A stretch of 64,000 nt of DNA from Methanotrichaceae archaeon. Its GTDB lineage: Archaea; Halobacteriota; Methanosarcinia; Methanotrichales; Methanotrichaceae. The position numbers and the translations under genes are program-made. The stretch lies in the NCBI GenBank assembly GCA_013178225.1, contig JABLXE010000002.1, positions 164,128 through 228,127 on the forward strand, written 5' to 3'. Within the stretch, counting starts at the first letter, position 1. The number at the start of each line of letters is the position of its first letter. This document shows, piece by piece, positions 25,028 to 34,099 of the stretch. A model generated the notes under the pieces. That model saw only the letters and a list, made by a program, of their open reading frames with translations, searched no databases and was not told the DNA's origin.

Positions 25028-26833
25028 ATGAAGTTCTTATTGCTTCCTTTGCTCATCGCCTTTGCCCTGATGAGCTCTCCGGCAAACGCGGAGAACCACG
25101 AATGCACGACTTTCATAGTGACTCCTGGGGCAAGCCAGGACGGAACCATGTACGTAGGCCACACCAATGACGGGTTTGGACCTTGCGTTACCGGCCACAA
25201 TGTAACCCAGGACGATTTCTTGCTGGTCTATGTTCCCCCGGCAGACCATCCGCCAGGGTCCAGGCGGGTCGTTCACTTCGATCCCAACTCGGGGTCGGAT
25301 GAGCCAACCAAGAACGCCTCAGGCTCAGCTGAGGTCGCATATATCGATGAGGTCAATCACACCTACGGCTATTTGACTGCGACTTACGGAATAATCAATG
25401 AGCATCAGCTCATGAGCGGCGAATGCACCGACTATGCCAAGATTGAGCCCAACTGGGACAGCGACGATCGCATCTTTTACAGCTCTGAACTATCCAATAT
25501 AGCCATGGAGCGGTGCACCAATGCCAGCGAGGCCGTCCGGCTGGTGGGCAGCTTGATCGACACCTACGGGTACTACGGGACCGGTGAGACGCTTCTGTTC
25601 GCCGATCCGGAGGAGGCCTGGGTAATCGAGATGTGCGGCGGAACGCCGGACAACCGCAGCGGACTCTGGGTCGCCCAGAGGGTTCCCGATGGAGAGGTCT
25701 TTGTGGCATCAAATACCTTCAGGATCCGGGACGTTATGCCCGGCCGTCCGGACATGATCTTCTCCGAGAACCTCTTCGAGGTGGCCGAGGCCAGGGGATG
25801 GTGGAGTCCGGAAAACGGCACCCTGGACTGGCTGAAGACCGTCTCCACCGGTGAGTACTCGCACCCCTACTATTCGCTGTCCCGCCTGTGGAGCGTCTAC
25901 AACCGCATTGCCCCCTCTTTGAACCTGAGCCCGTACGTCAATGATACCTGGACCCGGGAATACCCGTTCTCGGTGAAGCCCGACCGGAAGCTGAACACCA
26001 GCGACACGCTGCACATCTTCCGCGACCATTATGAGGGAACGGTCTTCGACCTGACCCGGGGAATGGCGGCCGGGCCTTATGGCAATCCCTACCGGAACGA
26101 CGGTCCCTTCGATGCCCATCAGGCCTTTGAGCCCGGAGAGATCAAGCCCGGGGCCTGGCCGCGGCCGGTATCGCCCATATTCTGCGGCTACAGCTACGTG
26201 ACCCAGGGCAGGAGCTGGCTACCCGATCCCGTCGGAGGCGTCTGCTGGTTTGGATTTTCCCAGCCGTACGAGACCTGTTACCTGCCGGTATATGCCGGGG
26301 TGCAGTCCGTGCCGGAGCAGTTCTATAGCGGCAGCAGATCGGTCTTTTCTCGGGAATGCGCCTGGTGGGCGTTCAACTTCCCCGCCAACTGGGCCACCCT
26401 GCGCTACAGCGATATGATCAAGGACATCCAGTCCGAACAGGCCCGTATCGAGGGACGGGAGCTTTCCGACCAGCCGGCTATAGATTCCCAGGCAGAGCAG
26501 GTTCTCAGCGCAAAGGGCCCTGACGAATGCAGCGAGTTCCTGACCGATTACTGCACGAATAACGCCCTTTCGGTCCTCGACGACTGGTGGAGCCTTGCCG
26601 ATCACTTGGTCGTGAAGTACTGCAACGGCCTGATCAACGACTTCGAGAACAACACCACCATTCGTGCCGGCTATCCCGGCTGGTGGCTAAACGACACCGG
26701 ATACCAGTACGGTCCCAGGATTTATCAGTACGACCAGCTTCAGGATCTCTCAGGCGTGGTGTATGTGAACGAAACCGTCTACACCGAGCCGGGAAACGAG
26801 CTGAACTATATCAACGAAACCCAGAGGATCTGA
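25028..26833 (+). CDS. Exported C69-family peptidase (dipeptidase-like Ntn hydrolase), 601 aa
   Basis: A signal peptide of 21 residues (A-N-A) is followed by E-N-H-E-C-T-T-F-I-V; C26 is in the position of the Ntn nucleophile that becomes N-terminal after processing. T-M-Y-V-G-H-T-N-D and the later G-x-I-N-E-H-Q-L-M-S-G-E are typical of peptidase family C69. The enzyme would cleave short peptides outside the membrane. Many N-x-S/T sites agree with export. The gene follows the exported HEAT-repeat gene by 33 nt and ends in a strong terminator. Substrate specificity and autocatalytic cleavage are assumed from the family. Confidence 0.85.
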   Translation: MKFLLLPLLIAFALMSSPANAENHECTTFIVTPGASQDGTMYVGHTNDGFGPCVTGHNVTQDDFLLVYVPPADHPPGSRRVVHFDPNSGSDEPTKNASGSAEVAYIDEVNHTYGYLTATYGIINEHQLMSGECTDYAKIEPNWDSDDRIFYSSELSNIAMERCTNASEAVRLVGSLIDTYGYYGTGETLLFADPEEAWVIEMCGGTPDNRSGLWVAQRVPDGEVFVASNTFRIRDVMPGRPDMIFSENLFEVAEARGWWSPENGTLDWLKTVSTGEYSHPYYSLSRLWSVYNRIAPSLNLSPYVNDTWTREYPFSVKPDRKLNTSDTLHIFRDHYEGTVFDLTRGMAAGPYGNPYRNDGPFDAHQAFEPGEIKPGAWPRPVSPIFCGYSYVTQGRSWLPDPVGGVCWFGFSQPYETCYLPVYAGVQSVPEQFYSGSRSVFSRECAWWAFNFPANWATLRYSDMIKDIQSEQARIEGRELSDQPAIDSQAEQVLSAKGPDECSEFLTDYCTNNALSVLDDWWSLADHLVVKYCNGLINDFENNTTIRAGYPGWWLNDTGYQYGPRIYQYDQLQDLSGVVYVNETVYTEPGNELNYINETQRI

Positions 26834-26846
26834 AAAGGAGATTTGG

Positions 26847-26884
26847 GCCCGGCAGCGCTATTCGCGGCCGGGCTTTGCTTTTTA
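26847..26884 (+). terminator. Strong intrinsic-type terminator after the C69 peptidase gene
   Basis: Perfect GCCCGGC (26847-26853) and GCCGGGC (26867-26873) arms are followed by TTTGCTTTTT, 14 nt after the stop codon. Confidence 0.7.
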
Positions 26885-27149
26885 ATGGACTTGCTGGGGG
26901 CTTGACGCTCGTTTGGACTGCTTTGTCTCCTTCGTTTAGCCGTTTAGCGGAACGCTTAAATAGTATTCATAGCACTAACATAAGGTTAGTAATGCTTGGT
27001 GCAATAGTTGGCTGTCAATAACTTAGGAGAGAACCGCGAAAGATTACCGTGAACGGGTGATGAATCAAGGTTGCGAACAAAGGTCTTTAAAAGATCAAAA
27101 AATTAATTAAGCTTACGCGATAAATGAATAATTATCTTGGAGATATTTC
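26885..27149 (+). other. Leader and promoter region of the Cdc48 gene
   Basis: TTAAATAG at 26956-26963 is a good TATA element, but it would give a leader of about 160 nt. A second AT-rich stretch near 27083-27110 could be a nearer promoter. A nine-codon frame (ATG at 26991) lies in the leader. No other feature is seen. Confidence 0.4.
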
Positions 27150-29321
27150 ATGGCAGAAGAACTTACATTAAAAGTCATTGAGGCCCGTCCTACCGACGTA
27201 GGAAGGGGCATTGCCAGGGTGGACCCGGCAGTATTTCGAGAGAAGGGGTGGCAGGCAGGAGACGTGCTCAGCATCAAGGGGAAGAAGAAGACCGCTGCGC
27301 TGCTCTGGCCAGGCTATCCCGATGACACGGGAACCGGAGCCCTACGCCTGGATGGAAACATCCGCAGAAATGCCGGAGTGAGCATCGATGATAAGGTTCC
27401 GGTCAAGGTGGTCTCGGCTTCCCCTGCTGAGACCGTGGTCTTTTCCCCGACCGTCCCCCTGAGGATTACCGGCGGCGAGGAGTACCTGAAGAGGTACATG
27501 GAGGGCCGGGTGATTACCCGCGGCGACATAATCGAGATCTCAGTCATGGGCAGAAAGATCGAGCTCATGGCCACGCGGGTGGCCCCGGCCAGAGAAGCGG
27601 CCGTAATTGGTGACCGTACCCGCATTGAGATCTCCGAGAAGCCGGCCAAGGAAGAGAAGGCCGGGCCGCGCGTCACCTATGAGGATATAGGCGGCCTCTC
27701 AAACGAGATCAAGAAAGTGCGAGAGATGATTGAGCTTCCCATGAAGCATCCGGAGCTCTTCGAGCGGCTGGGGGTGGAAGCCCCCAAGGGCGTTCTGCTC
27801 TACGGTCCTCCCGGAACCGGCAAGACCCTGCTGGCCAAGGCTCTGGCATCAGAGACCAACGCCCATTTCGAGACCCTGAGCGGTCCCGAGATCATGTCCA
27901 AGTACTACGGCGAGTCTGAGGAGAAGCTCCGGCAGCTGTTCAAGACCGCCGAGGAGCAGGCTCCGTCAATCGTGCTGATCGACGAGATCGATTCCATCGC
28001 CCCCAAGCGCGAGGAGGTCACCGGCGAAGTAGAGAGACGCGTGGTGGCCCAGCTGCTGGCGCTGATGGACGGCATGGAGGCACGCGGCAAAGTGGTGGTG
28101 ATTGGAGCCACCAACCGTCCCGACTCCCTGGACCCGGCGCTGCGGCGTCCCGGAAGGTTCGACCGCGAGATAGAGATCGGTGTACCCAACCGGAACTCCC
28201 GTCTGGAGGTCCTGCAGATCCACACTCGCGGAATGCCGCTCTCCAAGGACGTGGACCAGGAGAAGCTGGCCGATGTCACCCACGGCTTCGTGGGAGCCGA
28301 CCTGGCTGCTTTAGCCCGCGAGGCGGGCATGCGCGCTCTGCGACGTGTGCTTCCCGAGCTGGACCTGGAGGTTGAGTCCATACCGGCGGAGATCCTCAAC
28401 AAGATCGAGGTCAACAACGACGACTTCCTGGATGCGCTTAGGGAGATGGAGCCCTCGGCCATGCGTGAGGTCATGGTGGAGTCGCCCAACATTCATTGGG
28501 ACGAGATTGGCGGACTGTCTGAGGTCAAGCAGCAGCTGGTAGAGTCAGTGGAGTGGCCGCTCACCTATTCCAAGCTCTTTGCCCACATGGATGCCAATCC
28601 CCCCAAGGGCATTCTGCTCTACGGTCCTCCCGGAACCGGCAAGACCATGCTGGCCAAGGCGGTGGCCACCGAGAGCCAGGCCAACTTCATAAGCGTCAAG
28701 GGCCCTGAATTCCTGAGCAAGTGGGTGGGCGAGTCCGAGAAGACCGTCCGCGAGACCTTCAGAAAGGCCCGCCAGGCTGCTCCGTCTGTAGTATTCCTGG
28801 ACGAGATAGACTCAATTGCCCCCGCCAGAAGTTCGGGAAGCTCCGACTCGCACGTGACCGAGAGGGTGATCTCCCAGATCCTGACCGAGCTGGACGGACT
28901 TGAGTCCCTCAACAACGTGATAGTGATTGCCGCTACCAACCGCCCGGACATAATCGATCCGGCGCTTCTGCGTCCCGGGAGGTTCGACCGGCTGATCGAG
29001 ATCGGTTTGCCTGACGAGAAGGCGCGCCATGAGATCCTGAAGATCCACACCGCCAAAAAGCCGCTCTCTGAGGACGTGAACCTGGAGGAGATGGCCCAGA
29101 AGACCGAGGGCTTCTCCGGAGCGGATCTGTCCGCGCTGGTGAGCGAAGCGGTGATGCTGGCCATCAGGGAGTGCGTGCTGGGTGGCAAAGCCCAGGAAGA
29201 GTCGCAGATGTGCGCCTACAAGCTGGAAAAGAAGCACTTCGACGAGGCCATGAAGAAAGTGCAGCCCACCGCCAGCGAGATGGACGTTTACAGGAGATTC
29301 GGCAAGGCCAGATCGGCCTGA
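27150..29321 (+). CDS. Cdc48/VAT AAA+ ATPase, 723 aa
   Basis: Archaeal p97 homologue: hexameric unfoldase that feeds proteins to the proteasome. An N-terminal double-psi barrel domain spans residues 1-about 185. D1 has Walker A G-P-P-G-T-G-K-T near 219 and Walker [10 protein letters not shown]2 has Walker A near 492 and Walker B V-V-F-L-D-E-I-D. Arginine-finger segments R-R-P-G-R-F-D and L-R-P-G-R-F-D are present in both. Length is normal. The P-loop coding stretches of D1 and D2 are nearly identical at DNA level. Stands alone between terminators. Confidence 0.96.
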   Translation: MAEELTLKVIEARPTDVGRGIARVDPAVFREKGWQAGDVLSIKGKKKTAALLWPGYPDDTGTGALRLDGNIRRNAGVSIDDKVPVKVVSASPAETVVFSPTVPLRITGGEEYLKRYMEGRVITRGDIIEISVMGRKIELMATRVAPAREAAVIGDRTRIEISEKPAKEEKAGPRVTYEDIGGLSNEIKKVREMIELPMKHPELFERLGVEAPKGVLLYGPPGTGKTLLAKALASETNAHFETLSGPEIMSKYYGESEEKLRQLFKTAEEQAPSIVLIDEIDSIAPKREEVTGEVERRVVAQLLALMDGMEARGKVVVIGATNRPDSLDPALRRPGRFDREIEIGVPNRNSRLEVLQIHTRGMPLSKDVDQEKLADVTHGFVGADLAALAREAGMRALRRVLPELDLEVESIPAEILNKIEVNNDDFLDALREMEPSAMREVMVESPNIHWDEIGGLSEVKQQLVESVEWPLTYSKLFAHMDANPPKGILLYGPPGTGKTMLAKAVATESQANFISVKGPEFLSKWVGESEKTVRETFRKARQAAPSVVFLDEIDSIAPARSSGSSDSHVTERVISQILTELDGLESLNNVIVIAATNRPDIIDPALLRPGRFDRLIEIGLPDEKARHEILKIHTAKKPLSEDVNLEEMAQKTEGFSGADLSALVSEAVMLAIRECVLGGKAQEESQMCAYKLEKKHFDEAMKKVQPTASEMDVYRRFGKARSA

Positions 29322-29330
29322 GCCGCTTCC

Positions 29331-29371
29331 CTCTCTTTTTCTCCTTTTCCTATCGCAATCTCCTTTTTCCA
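29331..29371 (+). terminator. Pyrimidine/T-rich terminator after cdc48
   Basis: Three T-runs (T5, T4, T5) in a C/T-only context begin 10 nt after the stop; this is the usual archaeal U-tract type. Confidence 0.5.
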
Positions 29372-29407
29372 TTCTATGCGATCTCTCTACAGTCAGCCAA
29401 CGCTTGC

Positions 29408-29457
29408 TTTCTTATGTAACTTAGGCGATAGATTTATCACCAGTGTTACATAAGAAA
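29408..29457. repeat. 13-bp perfect inverted repeat upstream of the Cys-motif/znu operon
   Basis: TTTCTTATGTAAC (29408-29420) and GTTACATAAGAAA (29445-29457) are perfect complements. The 24-nt interior can pair further (GGCGATA with TATCACC, one mismatch). The right arm ends 5 nt before the TTG start at 29463. It could be an operator, for example for a metal regulator, or an RNA hairpin controlling translation. Confidence 0.6.
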
Positions 29458-29462
29458 TCCCG

Positions 29463-29768
29463 TTGATCCCCAAGACCATCCGTGACGCCCTGGAGGGCCT
29501 GGAGCTTTCTGTGCTCTACGAGATCAGGGACCTGGTTGAGAGCCAGATTTCGCACCAGGAGTCGCTCTCCGGCGAGGCCCTTCCGGGCAAGAGGGAGATC
29601 CTGGAGGTAAAGCACGAGGGGTCGGTCACTTACAGGAGAGAGAGGGTCAACTGCGGCAAGAACTGCAAAGGCTGCCCTCACGGTCCTTACTGGTATGCTT
29701 ACTGGAGAGAGGGCGGCAAGACCCGCTCCAAATACATCGGGAAATATCTGGTGAAGATGGATGAATAA
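29463..29768 (+). CDS. Small Cys-motif protein, DUF6788-like, 101 aa
   Basis: The C-terminal half has C-G-K-N-C-K-G-C-P-H-G-P-Y-W-Y-A-Y-W-R-E-G-G-K and then Y-I-G-K, a pattern I associate with DUF6788, which is widespread in archaea. Three Cys and a His in C-x3-C-x2-C-x-H could bind zinc. The start is a TTG just after the inverted repeat; a stop lies 10 nt upstream in frame and there is no SD. It overlaps znuA by 8 nt, so it belongs to the zinc-transporter operon and may sense or buffer the metal; that role is inference. Confidence 0.7.
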   Translation: MIPKTIRDALEGLELSVLYEIRDLVESQISHQESLSGEALPGKREILEVKHEGSVTYRRERVNCGKNCKGCPHGPYWYAYWREGGKTRSKYIGKYLVKMDE

Positions 29769-30603
29769 TAAGAGATTCATTGTTTCGTTGCTGCTGCTTT
29801 TCCTCCTCTGCGGCTGTGTGGAGCAAAAAGAAGAAGCATCAGGCATCAAGGTGGTGGCAACCATCGCGCCTCTGCAGGAGATGGTCAAGGCAGTTGGCGG
29901 GGACCGGGTTATTGTATCGGTCTTAATTCCTCCCGGCGCTGAGCCCCACTCTTTTGAGCCCTCTCCCTCGCAGATGGTACAGATGGCCGAAGCCGATCTC
30001 CTGGTGAAGAACGGTGCCGGCCTCGAATTCTGGATGGACAAGGTGCTGCAGTCCAACGAAAACCTGACCGTGGTAGACACCTCTGAGGGCGTCCGGATCA
30101 TCCGGGAGGGCGAAGGGGCAGAAGATCCGCACATCTGGCTATCGCCGCGAAATTCCCAGCTGCAGGTGGAGAACATCTGCCGGGGATTAATGGAGATTGA
30201 TCCCGAGAATGGGGATTATTATCTGCAAAACCGAGACCGTTACTTGCAGAAGCTCAGGTCTCTGGACCAGGATTTCAACCGAACCTTTTCCAACACCACC
30301 AGGAAGACATTCATCGTGGACCACCCGGCCTGGAGCTACTTTTCCCGGGACTACGGGCTGGTGCAGGTCCCCCTGATGGAGAGCGAACAGGAGCCTGGTC
30401 CGCGACATCTGGCAGCAATCGTGGATCTTGCGAGAAATGAAAGCATTACCACCATATTCGTCGAGCCGGAGTTCAATCCCAAATCCGCGGAGGTCATATC
30501 CCGGGAAATGAACGCGACAGTGATCAGTCTTGACCCACTGGCCGGCAATTACCTGGAGAACCTGCGCTATTCAGGACAGAAGATAGCGGACAGCCTGGCA
30601 TGA
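29761..30603 (+). CDS. znuA: Zinc/manganese ABC transporter substrate-binding lipoprotein
   Basis: A cluster A-1 metal-binding protein. The signal peptide ends in L-C-G-C, so C19 is the probable lipidated Cys. Metal ligands are in E-P-H-S-F-E-P, D-P-H-I-W-L-S-P, V-D-H-P-A-W and the acidic V-E-P-E-F-N-P. There is no long His-rich loop of the proteobacterial ZnuA type, so zinc and manganese cannot be separated. Its stop overlaps the ATPase start (ATGA). 280 aa is normal for the family. Confidence 0.88.
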   Translation: MNNKRFIVSLLLLFLLCGCVEQKEEASGIKVVATIAPLQEMVKAVGGDRVIVSVLIPPGAEPHSFEPSPSQMVQMAEADLLVKNGAGLEFWMDKVLQSNENLTVVDTSEGVRIIREGEGAEDPHIWLSPRNSQLQVENICRGLMEIDPENGDYYLQNRDRYLQKLRSLDQDFNRTFSNTTRKTFIVDHPAWSYFSRDYGLVQVPLMESEQEPGPRHLAAIVDLARNESITTIFVEPEFNPKSAEVISREMNATVISLDPLAGNYLENLRYSGQKIADSLA

Positions 30604-31355
30604 GCATCATATCTGTTAGCGGCCTGTGGTTGTTCAGAAACCACCACCCTTTGCTCGAGGACATAAACCTGGAGCTGGAGGAAGGCGACTTTCTGGGACT
30701 GATCGGCCCCAACGGCGGAGGCAAGACCACCCTTCTGAAGGTGATACTGGGGTTGATCAAGCCCGACCGGGGGTCGGTCCGGATCTTTGGCCTGCCGCCT
30801 CAGGAGGCACGCGAATTTGTGGGCTACATGCCGCAAAAGACGCTCTTTGACCACAGCTTCCCGGTCTCCGCGGAAGAGGTGGTGCTCATGGGCAGATACA
30901 GCCGAAAGGGGATGTTTCGCCGCTACGACTCAAAAGACCGTGAAGCGGCCCGGAACGCTCTTTCCGCTGTGGGCATGAAGCATCTGGCCGAACGCGAGAT
31001 AGGCTCGCTCTCGGGCGGAGAGCAGCAGCGGGTGTTCGTGGCCCGTTCATTGGTCTCTGAGCCCAAGCTTTTGCTGCTGGACGAGCCCACGGCGGGAATC
31101 GACGCCGCCCAGGAGAATGAGTTCTACGATCTCCTGAGACACCTGAACCAGGACAAGCGCATCACCATCATACTGGTCACTCATGATGTGACCGCCGTGT
31201 CCACCTATGTAAACAAGATCGCCTGCCTGAACCAGAGGCTATATTATCACGGATCAAAGGAGATCTCGCCGGAGGACATCGAGAAGGCCTACGGCTGTCC
31301 CGTAGACCTGATCGCCCATGGAACGCCGCACCGGGTGCTGAGAGAACATGATTGA
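30600..31355 (+). CDS. znuC: Zinc/manganese ABC transporter ATP-binding protein
   Basis: 251-aa ABC ATPase with Walker A G-P-N-G-G-G-K-T-T, Q-loop M-P-Q-K, signature L-S-G-G-E-Q-Q-R, Walker B L-L-L-L-D-E-P and switch His T-H-D. It energises the permease encoded immediately downstream and overlaps both neighbours (4 nt with znuA, 8 nt with znuB). The sequence from R-K-G-M-F-R-R-Y between Q-loop and signature is typical of the metal-type (Znu/Mnt) ATPases. Confidence 0.9.
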   Translation: MSIISVSGLWLFRNHHPLLEDINLELEEGDFLGLIGPNGGGKTTLLKVILGLIKPDRGSVRIFGLPPQEAREFVGYMPQKTLFDHSFPVSAEEVVLMGRYSRKGMFRRYDSKDREAARNALSAVGMKHLAEREIGSLSGGEQQRVFVARSLVSEPKLLLLDEPTAGIDAAQENEFYDLLRHLNQDKRITIILVTHDVTAVSTYVNKIACLNQRLYYHGSKEISPEDIEKAYGCPVDLIAHGTPHRVLREHD

Positions 31356-32142
31356 ACTGCTGCAGTACGACTTCATGAGGAGCGCTCTGGCTGCCGGCCT
31401 GGCGGCCTCGGTGCTTTGCGGCATAATCGGCATTTACGTCGTCTTGAATCGAGTTGTCTTCATCAGCGACGGCATCGCTCATGCTGCCTTTGGAGGCATC
31501 GGACTCGGCTACCTGCTGGGCTTTGATCCGCTCTCCTTTGGAGCGGTCTCCGCCCTTATCACCGCGCTTGGGATCGGTGTGCTCAGCTCTCGTTCGAAAG
31601 TATCGGAGGACACCGCCATCGGGGTGTTCCTGGCCACAGGCATGGCCCTGGGAATACTGTTCATGAGCCTGTCCAGGGGATACGCACGCGACCTCTTTGG
31701 CTATCTCTTCGGAAACATCCTGGCCGTCACCTGGCAGGACGTGGCCACGATCATCGCTCTGGTGGTGGGAATCCTGGTTCTGGTGACGCTCCTGTACAAG
31801 GAGTTCCTGATCTTAAGTTTTGATCCGGTTTACGGAGAAGCCATCGGCCTTCCGGCCAAGGGACTCAGGCTGCTGCTGTTGTGCATGGTGGCCTTGAGCG
31901 TAATCGTGCTCATAAAAATAGTGGGCATAATACTGTTAATCGCCATGCTCACCATACCGGCCTCGATTGCCCGCCAGCACATCCGGGGCCTGCCGGGCAT
32001 CATGGCCGGATCGGTGCTGCTGGGGGCCGTATTCGTAACCGCCGGCCTGGTCATCTCGTACTACCTGGATGTGCCCTCGGGAGCCACCATTATAATCACC
32101 GCTGCAGCCGCGTTCTTCATCTCCACGGCTCTGTCCCAATAA
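31348..32142 (+). CDS. znuB: Zinc/manganese ABC transporter permease
   Basis: 264-aa ABC-3 family membrane protein with about eight hydrophobic spans. G-I-Y-V-V-L-N-R-V-V-F-I-S-D-G-I-A-H-A-A-F near the first spans and A-L-L-I-A-M-L-T-I-P-A-S-like text (here L-L-I-A-M-L-T-I-P-A-S-I-A-R) are family hallmarks. It is the last gene of the operon, 38 nt before the next start. Forms the channel for the metal bound by ZnuA. Confidence 0.9.
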   Translation: MIELLQYDFMRSALAAGLAASVLCGIIGIYVVLNRVVFISDGIAHAAFGGIGLGYLLGFDPLSFGAVSALITALGIGVLSSRSKVSEDTAIGVFLATGMALGILFMSLSRGYARDLFGYLFGNILAVTWQDVATIIALVVGILVLVTLLYKEFLILSFDPVYGEAIGLPAKGLRLLLLCMVALSVIVLIKIVGIILLIAMLTIPASIARQHIRGLPGIMAGSVLLGAVFVTAGLVISYYLDVPSGATIIITAAAAFFISTALSQ

Positions 32143-32179
32143 GGCTTAATTAATAACGACTTGTTGATTGGATCAGAAC

Positions 32180-33160
32180 ATGAGCGGTCTCAGAATTTCT
32201 CTCTGCCTGGCGGCGATGCTCTTCCTTTATCCGGGGGCCTTTGGAGCGGAGCTGATCTTCTTTGCCGACGACAGCTACAAGGTGATCGGGGGCCCGGATA
32301 TTTCTGCCGCCATCCTGAGTCCGGTGCTTTTTCCGGGCGATGTTGAGGCCCTCAGGATATCGATCTCCAACTCCGGACGGGTCGAGGAGCTGATTCCTCT
32401 GCCCGCCAACAGCTCGAAGGAGGATGGAGAGCTGGAGATGGCAGAGGAGTTGATGTCTGTTGACGCCCAAAATCTCAGCGTCCGGCTGCAGGGAGACGGA
32501 ACTCTGCGTGTGCCTTCGGATCAGCAACGGGTGGACGTTCTGCCTTCCGGATCGACCGTCTGGCTGGATTTCACGGTCTTCGTTCCTGCTAACGCCTCCG
32601 GCTGGCACGACCTGGCATTGCTGCTGGACTATGAGCGCCAGGTGGACGTGAGCGTGACAGATGGAATGGTGTCTCCGCTCTATCAGCCCGAGAACCGCAC
32701 CATTCCCCTGCAGGTTCTGGTTGAGGGTTCAGGGGCTCCTCTGAGGATCGCGGGACTCAAGAGCACTCTCTCTCCCGGAAAAAGGGGAACGGTCCTGGCG
32801 GCAATTGAGAACTGCGGCCCGGAGATTCTTCACAACTGCACGCTGTGGCTTGAGGCCGCTCCGCCGTTTAGCGACGTTGGCGGGGGGGCGTCCCTGGGAG
32901 GCCTGCTGCCCGGGGAGATCCGGGTGGCCAAGTTCACTCTGGACGTGGGCGAAGATGCCAGAGTCCAGGAGTATCAGCTGGCCTGCGCGGTGCACTTCGG
33001 GGATGGTGAGGTTCTACTTCCTATCCCGGTACTGGTGGAAATGGGCTCAGGGTTGAGCTGGTTTTATATTGCCGCTGCTGCCCTGGTGCTGGGCGGATCG
33101 ATGCTGGCCATCTTCTATCGGAACCTGAGGCCGCAAAGGCCGAGATTTAAGGCCAGGTGA
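32180..33160 (+). CDS. Exported membrane-anchored protein with CARDB/NEW3-like domains, 326 aa
   Basis: I take the ATG at 32180; a TTG 12 nt upstream is in frame. A signal peptide (core L-R-I-S-L-C-L-A-A-M-L-F-L) is followed by two Ig-like beta regions (openers around P-G-D-V-E-A-L-R-I-S-I-S-N and S-P-G-K-R-G-T-V-L-A-A-I-E-N), then a transmembrane helix near the end (W-F-Y-I-A-A-A-A-L-V-L-G-G) and a basic tail that stops transfer. The layout is that of COG1361-like S-layer-associated proteins. It is 9 nt from an ABC ATPase gene and so probably works with the exporter as an extracytoplasmic partner. Confidence 0.78.
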   Translation: MSGLRISLCLAAMLFLYPGAFGAELIFFADDSYKVIGGPDISAAILSPVLFPGDVEALRISISNSGRVEELIPLPANSSKEDGELEMAEELMSVDAQNLSVRLQGDGTLRVPSDQQRVDVLPSGSTVWLDFTVFVPANASGWHDLALLLDYERQVDVSVTDGMVSPLYQPENRTIPLQVLVEGSGAPLRIAGLKSTLSPGKRGTVLAAIENCGPEILHNCTLWLEAAPPFSDVGGGASLGGLLPGEIRVAKFTLDVGEDARVQEYQLACAVHFGDGEVLLPIPVLVEMGSGLSWFYIAAAALVLGGSMLAIFYRNLRPQRPRFKAR

Positions 33161-33169
33161 AGGAAAAGA

Positions 33170-34099
33170 ATGGATGTGCCTGCAATCGAAGCTCAAGGCC
33201 TGTGCAAGAGCTACAAGAGCTTCCGCCGTCCCCGCTCAGTGGTGCTGAAGGACATTTCCCTGAAGATTGAACCGGGAGAGATCTTCGGCCTGCTGGGGCC
33301 CAACGGCTCGGGAAAGACCACGCTCATATCCATCTTCTCCACGTTGATATATCCGGACCGGGGCCGCCTGAAGGTCCTGGGCCTGGACTCCCGGAAGAGC
33401 CGGGACGCAATCAGGAAGGTCATCAACATCAGCACCGCCAAGCCCAACTTCCCCTGGAGCCTGACGGTCAGGGAAAACCTCCGCCATTACGCCATGCTCT
33501 ACGGCATGTACGGACCTGAGCTGTCCAGAGCGGTTGCCGATGTGATGGACGCCTTTGCGCTGGAGGAGTACAGGGACGTGACCTTCGAGGACCTCTCCAC
33601 CGGACTTAAGCAGAGGCTGGCCCTGGCCAAGGCCATGCTGAACCGCCCCAAACTGCTCTTCTTGGACGAGCCCACCACCGGCCTGGACCCGGAGATGGCC
33701 AATAAAACCAGGCAGCTGGTTCGCTCAATCCATGAGGACGGGATATCTGTGGTCCTGTCCACTCATTACATGCCCGAGGCGGAGGTGCTCTGCGACCGGA
33801 TCGCGTTCCTGCGCAAAGGTGTGGTGGTCGCCCTCGATACGCCCCAAAACCTCAAGGGCCATCTGAGGCTGGGCGAACGGGTGGTGATCGTGTATGAGGG
33901 ACCTGCCGATCTCTCCCGGCTAAAGGAAGATCCGGGCATCATGAGCGTGAAGAGCGAACCTGGTCGCGCGGAGTTTGTGGTTGACAAGAGCTCTGAAAGC
34001 CTGGACCGAATCGTGAAGCAGTTCTCGAAGGCCAGAATTAAGGACATAGCCGTAAAGGAGCCCGATCTGGAGGATGTCTTTCTTGAGCTGGCGCGGTGA
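33170..34099 (+). CDS. ABC-2 type exporter ATP-binding protein (CcmA/DrrA-like)
   Basis: 309 aa with Walker A G-P-N-G-S-G-K-T-T, a degenerate signature L-S-T-G-L-K-Q-R (S-T-G in place of S-G-G), Walker B L-L-F-L-D-E-P and the switch His S-T-H-Y. The C-terminal 80 residues form the regulatory extension common in DrrA-type ATPases, ending in L-E-D-V-F-L-E-L. The 3' end overlaps the permease gene by 26 nt. Exported substrate unknown (lipid, drug, glycan or peptide). Confidence 0.9.
   Translation: MDVPAIEAQGLCKSYKSFRRPRSVVLKDISLKIEPGEIFGLLGPNGSGKTTLISIFSTLIYPDRGRLKVLGLDSRKSRDAIRKVINISTAKPNFPWSLTVRENLRHYAMLYGMYGPELSRAVADVMDAFALEEYRDVTFEDLSTGLKQRLALAKAMLNRPKLLFLDEPTTGLDPEMANKTRQLVRSIHEDGISVVLSTHYMPEAEVLCDRIAFLRKGVVVALDTPQNLKGHLRLGERVVIVYEGPADLSRLKEDPGIMSVKSEPGRAEFVVDKSSESLDRIVKQFSKARIKDIAVKEPDLEDVFLELAR

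Noticed and set aside
29408..29457. Inverted repeat as ends of an insertion sequence
   Set aside because: The arms are only 24 nt apart, no transposase is nearby and no flanking target duplication is seen.
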